A stretch of 14,202 nucleotides of DNA. It comes from Candidatus Omnitrophota bacterium. GTDB taxonomy: Bacteria; Omnitrophota; Gorgyraeia; S143-82. The notes beneath the pieces are model-generated. The model was given only the letters and a program-made list of their open reading frames with translations, did not search any database and was not told the DNA's origin. This document shows positions 1-6,086 of the stretch, piece by piece (position 1 is the stretch's first letter; each line of letters starts with the position of its first letter). The stretch covers positions 1 through 14,202 of the forward strand of contig JALVWL010000074.1 of NCBI GenBank assembly GCA_027034965.1. Direction: 5' to 3'. The position numbers and the translations under genes are program-made.

Positions 1-23
1 CCTATGGTGGAGGTGGTGATGAG

Positions 24-824
24 ATGGATGTGTTGACCGTGAAAAAGATTAAAGAGATGAAGGGGCACCAGCCGATAGTTATGCTCACTGCCTACGATTA
101 TATCTCTGCACGCATCTGTCAGGACTGTGGGGTGGATATTATTCTTGTGGGTGATTCTCTGGCTATGACGCTATTAGGTTATGATTCGACATTGCCGGTT
201 ACAATGGATGAGATGGTGGTATTCGTCTCAGCCGTTAGAAGGGGGGCAAAAGATGCCTTTATAGTGGCTGATATGCCCTTTATGAGTTACCAGGCATCGA
301 TTGAACAGGCGCTCGAGAATGCAGGCAGGTTTATAAAGTCCTGCGGAGCAAGTGCTGTAAAGATAGAGGGGGCCTCTGACCATACCCTGTCGGTAGTCGA
401 TAGACTGGTAGATGCGGGTATTCAGGTAATGGGACATATTGGACTTACCCCCCAGAGCAGTATATTTGAGGACGGTTATAAGGTAAAGGGCAGGGACTTT
501 AGCGAGGCCAGACAGTTGATGGCCCAGGCCAGGGCCCTGGAGGATGCAGGGTGTTTTGCATTGGTCCTAGAGTGCGTTCCTGAACCACTGGGGGCAGACA
601 TCTCAGATGCAGTTGGTATCCCGGTTATAGGGATAGGAGCGGGTAGGTTTTGCGATGGCCAGGTCTTGGTATTTTCTGATGTGGTAGGTGCCTATGACAG
701 GGTCCTTCCTAGATTTGTCAGGCGCTATTGTGATGGCCTTTCTCTGTTTAGACAGGCAGTTGAGGATTATGTGACCCAGGTACGAAAGGGTGAATTTCCA
801 GGAGAGGAGAATGTCTACAAGTAA
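24..824 (+). CDS. panB: 3-methyl-2-oxobutanoate hydroxymethyltransferase PanB
   Basis: Transfers a hydroxymethyl group from 5,10-methylene-tetrahydrofolate to 2-oxoisovalerate to form ketopantoate, the first committed step of pantothenate/CoA synthesis in the cytoplasm. The 266 residues match the usual length of this TIM-barrel enzyme and all hallmark motifs are present: LTAYDY near residue 21, VGDSLAM near 42 followed by LGYDSTLPVTMDEM, VADMPF near 81, AVKIEG near 111, GHIGLTPQ near 137, VLECVP near 181 and VIGIGAG near 201. By alignment with the known family, the Mg2+ ligands are D44, D83 and E115, with K113 and E183 in the active site. The ATG at 24 follows GGAGGT at 9-14. The last 14 bases overlap the next gene, which suggests cotranscription. 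No panC or panD is visible downstream; anything upstream lies outside the window. Confidence 0.97.
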   Translation: MDVLTVKKIKEMKGHQPIVMLTAYDYISARICQDCGVDIILVGDSLAMTLLGYDSTLPVTMDEMVVFVSAVRRGAKDAFIVADMPFMSYQASIEQALENAGRFIKSCGASAVKIEGASDHTLSVVDRLVDAGIQVMGHIGLTPQSSIFEDGYKVKGRDFSEARQLMAQARALEDAGCFALVLECVPEPLGADISDAVGIPVIGIGAGRFCDGQVLVFSDVVGAYDRVLPRFVRRYCDGLSLFRQAVEDYVTQVRKGEFPGEENVYK

Positions 825-999
825 AAAGGTAAAGCGGCCCTTTGTGGGGATAATCTTTGACTGCTGCAGGGTATATCAGCGTATATATCTGAACAAAGAT
901 AGAACCGCCTTCGTAGGTTTTTGTCCAAAGTGTGCTCGCAAGATTGAATTAAAGATTTCTTCCGACGGTGTAGACGATCGATTTTTTAGGGTAGGCTGA
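811..999 (+). CDS. small conserved-looking protein with CC and CxxC cysteines, unknown function
   Basis: A 62-residue protein with no assigned function. I prefer the ATG at 811, preceded by GGAGAGGAG at 801-809; an in-frame ATG at 790 would add seven residues with no obvious ribosome site. It overlaps the panB end by 14 bases in another frame. Visible features are a basic N-terminus (KKVKRP), the string FDCCRVYQRIY with C18-C19, FCPKC with C38 and C41, and a C-terminal DDRFFRVG. A cysteine pair followed about 20 residues later by CxxC fits a small zinc ribbon or an Fe-S site, though that is inference. It resembles, from memory, short uncharacterised proteins of anaerobic bacteria sharing a CCxVYxRIY...CPKC...RFF pattern. 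No signal peptide or membrane segment is seen. Confidence 0.75.
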   Translation: MSTSKKVKRPFVGIIFDCCRVYQRIYLNKDRTAFVGFCPKCARKIELKISSDGVDDRFFRVG

Positions 1000-1037
1000 T
1001 TTATTAATATTTGGGAATTATAGGCTGGATTTGCTTG

Positions 1038-1066
1038 TTGACTAGAAATTTTGTTTGTGCTATAAA
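1038..1066 (+). promoter_or_regulatory. sigma-70-type promoter of the tRNA cluster
   Basis: TTGACT (1038-1043) and TATAAA (1061-1066) are separated by exactly 17 bases and lie just before the tRNA-Lys gene, so transcription would begin around 1073, a few bases upstream of the mature 5' end. Both hexamers match the consensus at five of six positions. It probably drives all three tRNAs and may read on into ptsN, since no convincing terminator follows the tRNAs. Confidence 0.8.
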
Positions 1067-1075
1067 CATATCTTC

Positions 1076-1148
1076 GGGTCGTTAGCTCAACTGGCAGAGC
1101 AGGGGCCTCTTAAGCCCAAGGTTGAAGGTTCAAGTCCTTCACGACCCA
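1076..1148 (+). tRNA. tRNA-Lys (anticodon CTT)
   Basis: A 73-base cloverleaf. The acceptor stem GGGTCGT pairs perfectly with ACGACCC, the discriminator base is A, T8 and A9 are followed by the D stem GCTC/GAGC, and the T arm is GAAGG-TTCAAGT-CCTTC. The anticodon loop is CTCTTAA with anticodon CTT at 1109-1111, which reads AAG codons. The outermost anticodon-stem pair (positions 27:43) is a G-A mismatch while the other four pairs are intact. CCA is not encoded. Confidence 0.96.
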
Positions 1149-1180
1149 TTTGGTTTTTTCTTGTTGATTTGATCTTTCTA

Positions 1181-1263
1181 GCGAGAGTGGCGGAATTGGC
1201 AGACGCGCTAGACTTAGGATCTAGTTCCTATCCGGAGTGTGGGTTCAAGTCCCACCTCTCGCA
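1181..1263 (+). tRNA. tRNA-Leu (anticodon TAG)
   Basis: An 83-base class II tRNA. The acceptor stem GCGAGAG pairs with CTCTCGC, the discriminator is A, the anticodon stem CTAGA/TCTAG encloses loop CTTAGGA with anticodon TAG at 1215-1217, and the T arm is GTGGG-TTCAAGT-CCCAC. A long variable region (1225-1238) can form a four-pair stem with a TATCC loop, as expected for leucine tRNAs. CCA is not encoded. It lies 32 bases after tRNA-Lys. Confidence 0.96.
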
Positions 1264-1285
1264 TTGGCATATTCGTGGATTTTAG

Positions 1286-1358
1286 GCGGGTGTAGCTCAG
1301 TTGGCAGAGCACCACGTTGCCAACGTGGTTGTCGTGGGTTCAAATCCCATCACCCGCT
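1286..1358 (+). tRNA. tRNA-Gly (anticodon GCC)
   Basis: A 73-base cloverleaf. The acceptor stem GCGGGTG pairs with CACCCGC, the discriminator is T (usual for bacterial glycine tRNAs), the D arm is GCTC...GAGC, the anticodon stem CCACG/CGTGG encloses TTGCCAA with anticodon GCC at 1319-1321, and the T arm is GTGGG-TTCAAAT-CCCAT with a closing G-T wobble. CCA is not encoded. It is the last tRNA of the cluster, 22 bases after tRNA-Leu. Confidence 0.96.
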
Positions 1359-1487
1359 TATGTATTATGTGTGCTTTGAATCGGTGTGAAATGTATCGAG
1401 GATAGTTCTTTGTTGATAAGGGATTTTTTCCTTCCTTATGGATTTTGGGAATGATAGGTTATCGGGAGATAAACCAAGGAGACGAAG

Positions 1488-1958
1488 ATGAAACTTATAG
1501 ATGTCTTGACGAAGGAATGTGTTTTTGCTGAGCTAGAGGCAGAGGATAGAGACGGTGTAATAAAGGAACTTCTGGATAAACTAGTAGAATGCGGTAGGAT
1601 AGCGAAGGATAAAGAACAGCCTATCTTAAAGGCATTGATAGATAGAGAGGAATTGGGTTCCACAGCAATTGGAAATGGGGTTGCGATTCCCCATGCAAAG
1701 CTCGATGCGATAGACGATATCGTGGCTGCATTTGGTATATCTCACAAGGGAGTTGACTTTAATGCCTTGGATGGAGAAAAGGTCTATCTGTTTTTCCTGC
1801 TCGTAGCTCCCTCTGAATCTGCAGGTCCGCATTTAAAGGTCCTGGCAAGGATTACTCGCCTTCTCAGGGATAAGAACTTTAGAGAGACACTTATTCAGGC
1901 AAAGAGCAAAGAAGAGGCGATAAGGCTCATTGAAGAAGAAGACGCCAGATATAATTGA
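1488..1958 (+). CDS. ptsN: PTS IIA-like nitrogen-regulatory protein PtsN (EIIA-Ntr)
   Basis: A 156-residue cytoplasmic phosphocarrier of the fructose/mannitol EIIA fold (PTS_EIIA_2). In characterised systems EIIA-Ntr is phosphorylated on a histidine by EI-Ntr and NPr and acts by binding regulatory partners rather than by transporting sugar. The active-site string GNGVAIPHAK places the phospho-histidine at H69. The second family block FLLVAPSESAGPHLKVLARI and the following TRLLRDKNFRE are intact, so the protein should be phosphorylatable. AAGGAG stands just before the ATG. The gene is not in the usual rpoN-hpf-rapZ context; instead it follows a tRNA cluster, and its last 29 bases overlap the yvcK start, implying translational coupling. 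Neither EI-Ntr nor NPr is in the window. Confidence 0.93.
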   Translation: MKLIDVLTKECVFAELEAEDRDGVIKELLDKLVECGRIAKDKEQPILKALIDREELGSTAIGNGVAIPHAKLDAIDDIVAAFGISHKGVDFNALDGEKVYLFFLLVAPSESAGPHLKVLARITRLLRDKNFRETLIQAKSKEEAIRLIEEEDARYN

Positions 1959-3186
1959 TGGGATCCTGCGGATCCTTAAGTGGTTCTACCCAGGAGTTGG
2001 ATTAAAGCGCTGGGTATCTTTTTCCTTCCTTGGCCTAGTACTTGTCTTTATCGGGGCAACCCATTCTCTGAATAGTCTCAGAAATATATCCTTTTTTGAT
2101 TGGTTTTATCTCCTGGCAGGCTTTATCATTATAGTTATAAGTGTCTGGAAGATAATAGAATTATTCCTTAGAATACTATTCCCTTCCCAACGCAAATCAA
2201 AGATAGCCGATATCCTTTATCAGAAAAATGTCCTCTCCAAGGGCGTGAGGATAGTCGTTATCGGTGGTGGCTCTGGGCAGTCTGTCTTGCTCCATGGTCT
2301 AAAGGAATATACGAGCAATCTTACGGCCATTGTTACTGTGGCCGATAGTGGCGGCAGTTCAGGGAGGCTCCGCGATACATTTGATATCCTGCCACCCGGG
2401 GATATAAGGAATTGCCTGGTTGCCCTCTCTGATGTGGAGCCGCTTGTAAGAGACCTGTTCCAGTATAGATTTTCTAAAGATGTGCCAGAGTTAGGTGGTC
2501 ATAGTTTTGGGAATTTATTCTTGACTGCCTTGACACAGGTTACAGGGGATTTTGAAAAGGCAATAAAGGCGGCCAGTGAGGTCCTTGCTACCAGGGGCAG
2601 GGTTTTACCCTCTACTTTTGATAAGATATCCCTCGTTGCAGAATATGTCGATGGTAGTGTGGTCAAGGGAGAGGCGGAGATACCAAAGGCAGCCAAACCC
2701 ATAAAGAGAGTCTTCCTTGAACCATCTGATCCTGCGGCGTGTGAAGAGGCCCTTGCGGCAATACGAGAGGCAGACGTGATACTTCTAGGGCCGGGAAGCC
2801 TTTATACGAGCATTATGCCCAATCTATTGGTCAGGGATATTGGAAAGGCATTAGTAGAGGCTACTGTTCCAAGGGTCTATATCTGTAATGTAATGACACA
2901 AAAAGGTGAGACAGACGACTATACGGTCTATGACCACCTTAAGGCCATTGTTGATCATGCAGGTCAGGGAGTCGTTACGCATTGTGTTGTCAATAATATA
3001 ACCATTCCCCAGGAGGCCTTAGATAAATATGCAGAAGAAGGGGCAAAGGAAGTCAAGTTAGGCGATGTCTCGGGCATATCAAATCTAGGGGTAGAGGTTG
3101 TCTTTGGAAATGTAATCGATATCTCGGGAGTAATCCGACACAACCCGCACAAGATATACCACCTGGTTATGGATCTGATAAAATAA
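1930..3186 (+). CDS. yvcK: YvcK/GlmR-type UDP-sugar-binding protein with N-terminal membrane helices
   Basis: A CofD-like fold protein of the YvcK/GlmR family. Characterised members bind UDP-GlcNAc and affect gluconeogenic growth, precursor supply to the cell wall and cell shape. Family blocks in order are VVIGGGSGQSVLLHGL near residue 109, TVADSGGSSGRLRDTF near 136, LPPGDIRNCLVALS near 154, a GGHSFGNLFL block, GPGSLYTSIMPNLLV and, near the C-terminus, RHNPHKIY. Before the domain lie about 100 extra residues with two predicted membrane segments (roughly 29-46 and 55-83) after a basic start, so the protein is probably membrane-anchored, unlike the soluble B. subtilis form. The total is 418 residues. 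The start appears to be TTG at 1930, inside ptsN, with AAGG a few bases upstream; its short distance to the first helix supports this choice. No clear terminator follows. Confidence 0.9.
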   Translation: MKKKTPDIIDGILRILKWFYPGVGLKRWVSFSFLGLVLVFIGATHSLNSLRNISFFDWFYLLAGFIIIVISVWKIIELFLRILFPSQRKSKIADILYQKNVLSKGVRIVVIGGGSGQSVLLHGLKEYTSNLTAIVTVADSGGSSGRLRDTFDILPPGDIRNCLVALSDVEPLVRDLFQYRFSKDVPELGGHSFGNLFLTALTQVTGDFEKAIKAASEVLATRGRVLPSTFDKISLVAEYVDGSVVKGEAEIPKAAKPIKRVFLEPSDPAACEEALAAIREADVILLGPGSLYTSIMPNLLVRDIGKALVEATVPRVYICNVMTQKGETDDYTVYDHLKAIVDHAGQGVVTHCVVNNITIPQEALDKYAEEGAKEVKLGDVSGISNLGVEVVFGNVIDISGVIRHNPHKIYHLVMDLIK

Positions 3187-3215
3187 TTCGTCTGGCCTTT
3201 TTGACTTGCATCCGA

Positions 3216-3288
3216 GTGAAACAAAATCTTCCAGAAAAAATCCGTTTCATTTTGTGAAACAAAATCTTTCAGGAAAAATCCGTTTCAC
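3216..3288 (+). repeat. 35-bp imperfect tandem repeat with inverted ends
   Basis: Two 35-base copies (3216-3250 and 3254-3288) differ at only three positions and are separated by TTT. Each begins GTGAAAC and ends GTTTCA(T/C), so each copy can fold on its own terminal inverted repeat. The end of copy 1 can instead pair with the start of copy 2: GTTTCA/TGAAAC around a five-base loop, and ATTTTG/CAAAAT around TGAAA at 3249-3265. The pair lies between yvcK and the hydG-like gene, about 55 bases upstream of the candidate -35. It may be an operator, an RNA structure at the yvcK 3' end, or a dispersed palindromic repeat; the sequence does not decide between these. Confidence 0.8.
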
Positions 3289-3292
3289 AAAT

Positions 3293-3325
3293 GATGACAA
3301 AATGAGTGACAATTGAGTGACAATT
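3293..3325 (+). repeat. three phased 11-bp repeats, core TGACAA
   Basis: GATGACAAAAT (3293-3303) is followed directly by two identical copies of GAGTGACAATT (3304-3314 and 3315-3325). The shared core TGACAA recurs at 3295, 3307 and 3318, roughly one helical turn apart, so a regulator could bind all three on one face of the DNA. The array ends about 16 bases upstream of the candidate -35 of the next gene. No cognate regulator is encoded in the window. Confidence 0.6.
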
Positions 3326-3341
3326 CCTTTTGATTTTCGGG

Positions 3342-3370
3342 TTCAGATATGGGCCGGTAGGTTGTATAAT
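3342..3370 (+). promoter_or_regulatory. candidate promoter of the hydG-like/degT unit
   Basis: A perfect -10 box, TATAAT (3365-3370), is preceded at 17 bases by TTCAGA (3342-3347), which matches four of six -35 positions. A second TATAAT at 3380-3385 has no acceptable -35. Initiation near 3377 would give a 5' leader of about 32 bases with AAAGGAG before the start codon. The weak -35 beside direct repeats is compatible with activator dependence. Confidence 0.5.
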
Positions 3371-3408
3371 AGAAAGCTATATAATCCAGAGTAAAGGAGT
3401 ATTTGTTG

Positions 3409-4836
3409 ATGAATACTGAGGTGTTGAATTTTATCCCGCAGGAGGAGATAGAAGGCCTATTAGCTAGGGCTTCTGAGCCGGACTGGCCGCGCCTGAAAGA
3501 TATATTTGCCAAGGCCCTGGAGGTGGAGACGCTTTCTCCAGAGGAGACAGCGCAATTGATAAGTGTAAAAGACCCTGAGAAATGGGATGCTATCTTTGAT
3601 GTGGCCCTGGAGGTCAAAAAAAAGGTATACGATAATCGAATCGTAACGTTTGCCCCTCTCTATCTCTCCAATTACTGTGTCAATAATTGTCTTTACTGTG
3701 GATTTCGCAGGGACAATACCGCAGTTGAGCGGCGCAGGCTCTCTATCGATGAGGTCAGGGCAGAGGTAGAGGTCCTGGCGGGTGAGATTGGGCATAAGAG
3801 GCTGATTGTCGTCTACGGAGAGCATCCATCTTCGGGAATAGATTATATTGTGGATACGATAAGGCAAATCTACGATGTCAGGGTAAAGACAAAGAGAGGG
3901 TATGGTTCTATACGTAGGGTAAATGTCAATGCCCCACCTTTCTCGGTTGAGGAGCTCGTTAGGCTTAAGGAGGTAGGGATAGGAACGTATCAGGTGTTCC
4001 AGGAGACCTATCATCGTCCTACCTATGAATATGTCCATCCAGAGGGAACGAGAAAACACGATTATCTGTGGCGATTGTATGTTATGCATCGGGCAATGGA
4101 GGCAGGGATCGATGATGTTGGCCTTGGGGTGTTGTTTGGTTTGTACGATTGGAGATTTGAAGTAATGGGGCTCCTTTACCATTCGATTGAGTTAGAGCGC
4201 CGTTTTAATATTGGACCGCATACGATATCCTTTCCCAGGCTTGAGCCTGCTATTAACACGCCCTTTGTTCAGGAGACGAGGTATAAGGTCTCAGACGAAG
4301 ACTTCAAGAAGATTATTGCTATCATTCGGCTCTCGGTTCCCTATACCGGACTGATTATTACGGCCAGGGAGTCAGCAGAGATAAGGGATGAGATGATAAG
4401 CATAGGTGTTACCCAGACCGATGCCTCTACGAAGATAGGACTTGGGGCCTATAGCGATAGAATGGTTGAGCAGGAACTCAACAGGCAGCAATTTCAGCTA
4501 GGAGATACCAGGTCTCTGGATGAGCTTATTCGGTCCTTGGCGGCTATGGGTTATATTACTTCTTTTTGTACGGCTGGCTATCGCTGTGGAAGGACTGGAG
4601 AAAATATAATGTCTTTGCTCAAGTCAGGGGCAGAGGGCAAATTTTGTAAACTGAATGCCGTCTTGACATTCAGGGAGTGGCTCGACGATTTCGCATCTCC
4701 AGAGACGCGTCAAATAGGTGAGAGGCTCATAGAAAAAGAGCTTGAAGAGATAAGGCAACAGATGCCGGATATCTTCCCTAAGCTGATGGATTACTATAAC
4801 AAGACTATTGACGGTAGGCGAGACCTTTATTTTTGA
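3409..4836 (+). CDS. hydG: HydG-like radical SAM tyrosine lyase ([FeFe]-hydrogenase H-cluster maturase family), variant C-terminal cluster motif
   Basis: Classical HydG cleaves tyrosine to p-cresol and dehydroglycine and converts the latter to the CO and cyanide ligands of the [FeFe]-hydrogenase H cluster. This 475-residue protein has HydG length, well above the roughly 375 of its relative ThiH. The radical SAM cluster motif CX3CX2C is intact at C90, C94 and C97, followed by YCGFRRDN. The C-terminal HydG block is recognisable (GRTGENIM, NAVLTFREWLDDFAS), but the CX2CX22C motif that binds the second cluster reads C387, G390, C413: the middle cysteine is glycine, and a nearby non-canonical C393 is present. 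The ATG at 3409 is nine bases after AAAGGAG; a TTG at 3403 would lie too close. No hydE, hydF or hydrogenase gene is in the window; the next gene is a PLP aminotransferase. Family membership is clear, but H-cluster function is uncertain. Confidence 0.85.
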   Translation: MNTEVLNFIPQEEIEGLLARASEPDWPRLKDIFAKALEVETLSPEETAQLISVKDPEKWDAIFDVALEVKKKVYDNRIVTFAPLYLSNYCVNNCLYCGFRRDNTAVERRRLSIDEVRAEVEVLAGEIGHKRLIVVYGEHPSSGIDYIVDTIRQIYDVRVKTKRGYGSIRRVNVNAPPFSVEELVRLKEVGIGTYQVFQETYHRPTYEYVHPEGTRKHDYLWRLYVMHRAMEAGIDDVGLGVLFGLYDWRFEVMGLLYHSIELERRFNIGPHTISFPRLEPAINTPFVQETRYKVSDEDFKKIIAIIRLSVPYTGLIITARESAEIRDEMISIGVTQTDASTKIGLGAYSDRMVEQELNRQQFQLGDTRSLDELIRSLAAMGYITSFCTAGYRCGRTGENIMSLLKSGAEGKFCKLNAVLTFREWLDDFASPETRQIGERLIEKELEEIRQQMPDIFPKLMDYYNKTIDGRRDLYF

Positions 4837-4868
4837 TATTGCTTTCCTATGTTTGTCTGGAGAAGGAT

Positions 4869-6005
4869 ATGAGAATCCCTTTTATTGACCTAGATAGGAT
4901 TTATCGTAAGGTTAAGGATAATATAGATAATGCTATCTCTGGCGTTTTTGGCTCTCAAAGGTGGATCCTTGGACCTGAAGTCGAGGAACTAGAGAGGACA
5001 TTCTCTGATTCTATTGGTGTTGAGGCAGCAGTAGGTGTTGCCTCAGGCACGGATGCACTACTCCTATCACTCAGGGCTCAGGCTATTTCCAGGTACAACA
5101 GGCAGTTCTTTCGCAGGGACGAATATATCATCACTACGCCTTTTACCTTTGTAGCTACTGCAGAGGCGATTATAAGGTCTGGGGCCACTCCTTTGCTAGT
5201 GGATATAGGAGAGGATTTCAATATATCTGTTTCAGAGATAGAAAGGGCTGTCTTGTCCTATAAGAATGTGGTTGGTATCTTGCCAGTGCATCTCTATGGT
5301 TGTCCAGCAGATATGGAGGCAATTATGGATATAGCCAGTCGCTACGACCTATTCGTAGTGGAAGATTGTGCCCAGGCCTTTGGGGCGCGCCTTTCAGGGC
5401 GCTGTGTGGGTGGTTTTGGGGATTTTGGGGCGTTTAGTTTTTTCCCGACCAAGGTCCTGCCAGGTATTGGAGACGGGGGGATGATTGCCTGCAGGGATAA
5501 AAGAAATCGGGATATATTGAGGGCATTGAGGAATCATGGTGGAATTGATAAGTATGATATCGAGTACATCGGTTATAATAGCCGCCTGGACTCTATACAG
5601 GCCGCTGTCATTGCCGTATATCTCGGATATATAGAGGAATTTATAAAAGAGCGCCAGAGGATAGCTGAGGCCTATATCTCTGCTCTGTCAGGTATAGATA
5701 ATCTAATACTACCCAAGGCAGAGAAAGGGAATGTATTTAATCTGTTTACGTTGCGTCTGAGCCATCCGCTTGATAGGTATAGGGTCTGCAGGGAATTGAA
5801 CGCTAGGGGGATAGGAGCAGGTGTTTATTATCCGGTTTTGATCAATGAGATGCAGGGGATTAGGGATTATGTGGTTGTCTCTGGGGATCTAAATCAGGCG
5901 TTGAAGGCCAAGGATGAGGTCTTGAGTCTACCTATCTTTCCCTATATGGAAGATGAAGAGATTGAGTACGTGGTCGATACCCTGCGTGCTATTGTCCTGT
6001 CCTGA
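4869..6005 (+). CDS. DegT/DnrJ/EryC1/StrS-family PLP aminotransferase
   Basis: A 378-residue fold-type I PLP enzyme. Characterised relatives aminate keto-sugar nucleotides, usually from glutamate or glutamine, for cell-surface glycans or antibiotics. Family landmarks are the N-terminal IPFIDLDR, GVASGTDALLLSL near residue 57 (phosphate contacts), ITTPFTFVATAEAI near 88, VHLYG near 140, VVEDCAQAFGA near 163 with D166 facing the pyridine nitrogen, FSFFPTKVLPGIGDGG near 189 with K195 as the Schiff-base lysine, and GYNSRLDSIQAA. I chose the ATG at 4869, six bases after GGAG, over an in-frame TTG at 4833 that has no ribosome site and overlaps the previous gene. It lies 32 bases after the hydG-like gene, probably in one transcript. 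No sugar-nucleotide dehydratase or epimerase is nearby, so the substrate is unknown. Confidence 0.9.
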   Translation: MRIPFIDLDRIYRKVKDNIDNAISGVFGSQRWILGPEVEELERTFSDSIGVEAAVGVASGTDALLLSLRAQAISRYNRQFFRRDEYIITTPFTFVATAEAIIRSGATPLLVDIGEDFNISVSEIERAVLSYKNVVGILPVHLYGCPADMEAIMDIASRYDLFVVEDCAQAFGARLSGRCVGGFGDFGAFSFFPTKVLPGIGDGGMIACRDKRNRDILRALRNHGGIDKYDIEYIGYNSRLDSIQAAVIAVYLGYIEEFIKERQRIAEAYISALSGIDNLILPKAEKGNVFNLFTLRLSHPLDRYRVCRELNARGIGAGVYYPVLINEMQGIRDYVVVSGDLNQALKAKDEVLSLPIFPYMEDEEIEYVVDTLRAIVLS

Positions 6006-6068
6006 AAAGGTGGACTGCTTTTTCTCCGATTAACCGGACAATCCTTTATTCTCCTCATTTATTTTGTA

Positions 6069-6077
6069 TGTTAAAAT
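6069..6077 (+). promoter_or_regulatory. extended -10 promoter directly before otsAB
   Basis: TGTTAAAAT matches the extended -10 pattern TGnTATAAT with one change in the hexamer (TAAAAT). Extended -10 promoters can work without a good -35, and none is evident here. The expected start of transcription is about two to four bases upstream of the otsAB ATG at 6087, which would give a leaderless or nearly leaderless mRNA. No Shine-Dalgarno sequence precedes that ATG, in agreement. Confidence 0.45.
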
Positions 6078-6086
6078 ATTTTTAAT

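Noticed and set aside
1..36. End of an upstream gene overlapping the panB start
   Set aside because: One frame stays open to a TGA at 34-36, but eleven codons are too few to support a gene or name a product.
1055..1285. Open frame of 76 codons across the first two tRNAs
   Set aside because: It runs through two well-defined tRNA genes and is an artefact of their sequence.
1416..1439. Inverted repeat ATAAGG/CCTTAT as a terminator after the tRNA cluster
   Set aside because: The stem is only six weak pairs with a 12-base loop, and the T tract is inside the loop rather than after the stem.
3216..3288. CRISPR-like pair of 35-bp repeats with GTTTC/GAAAC ends
   Set aside because: Repeat length and ends look CRISPR-like, but only three bases separate the copies, there are just two copies, and no cas gene is present.
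3460..4182. Long open frame on the minus strand (240 codons) opposite the hydG-like gene
   Set aside because: It lies wholly within a well-supported gene, has no recognisable domain or ribosome site, and its composition is what a reverse-frame shadow gives.
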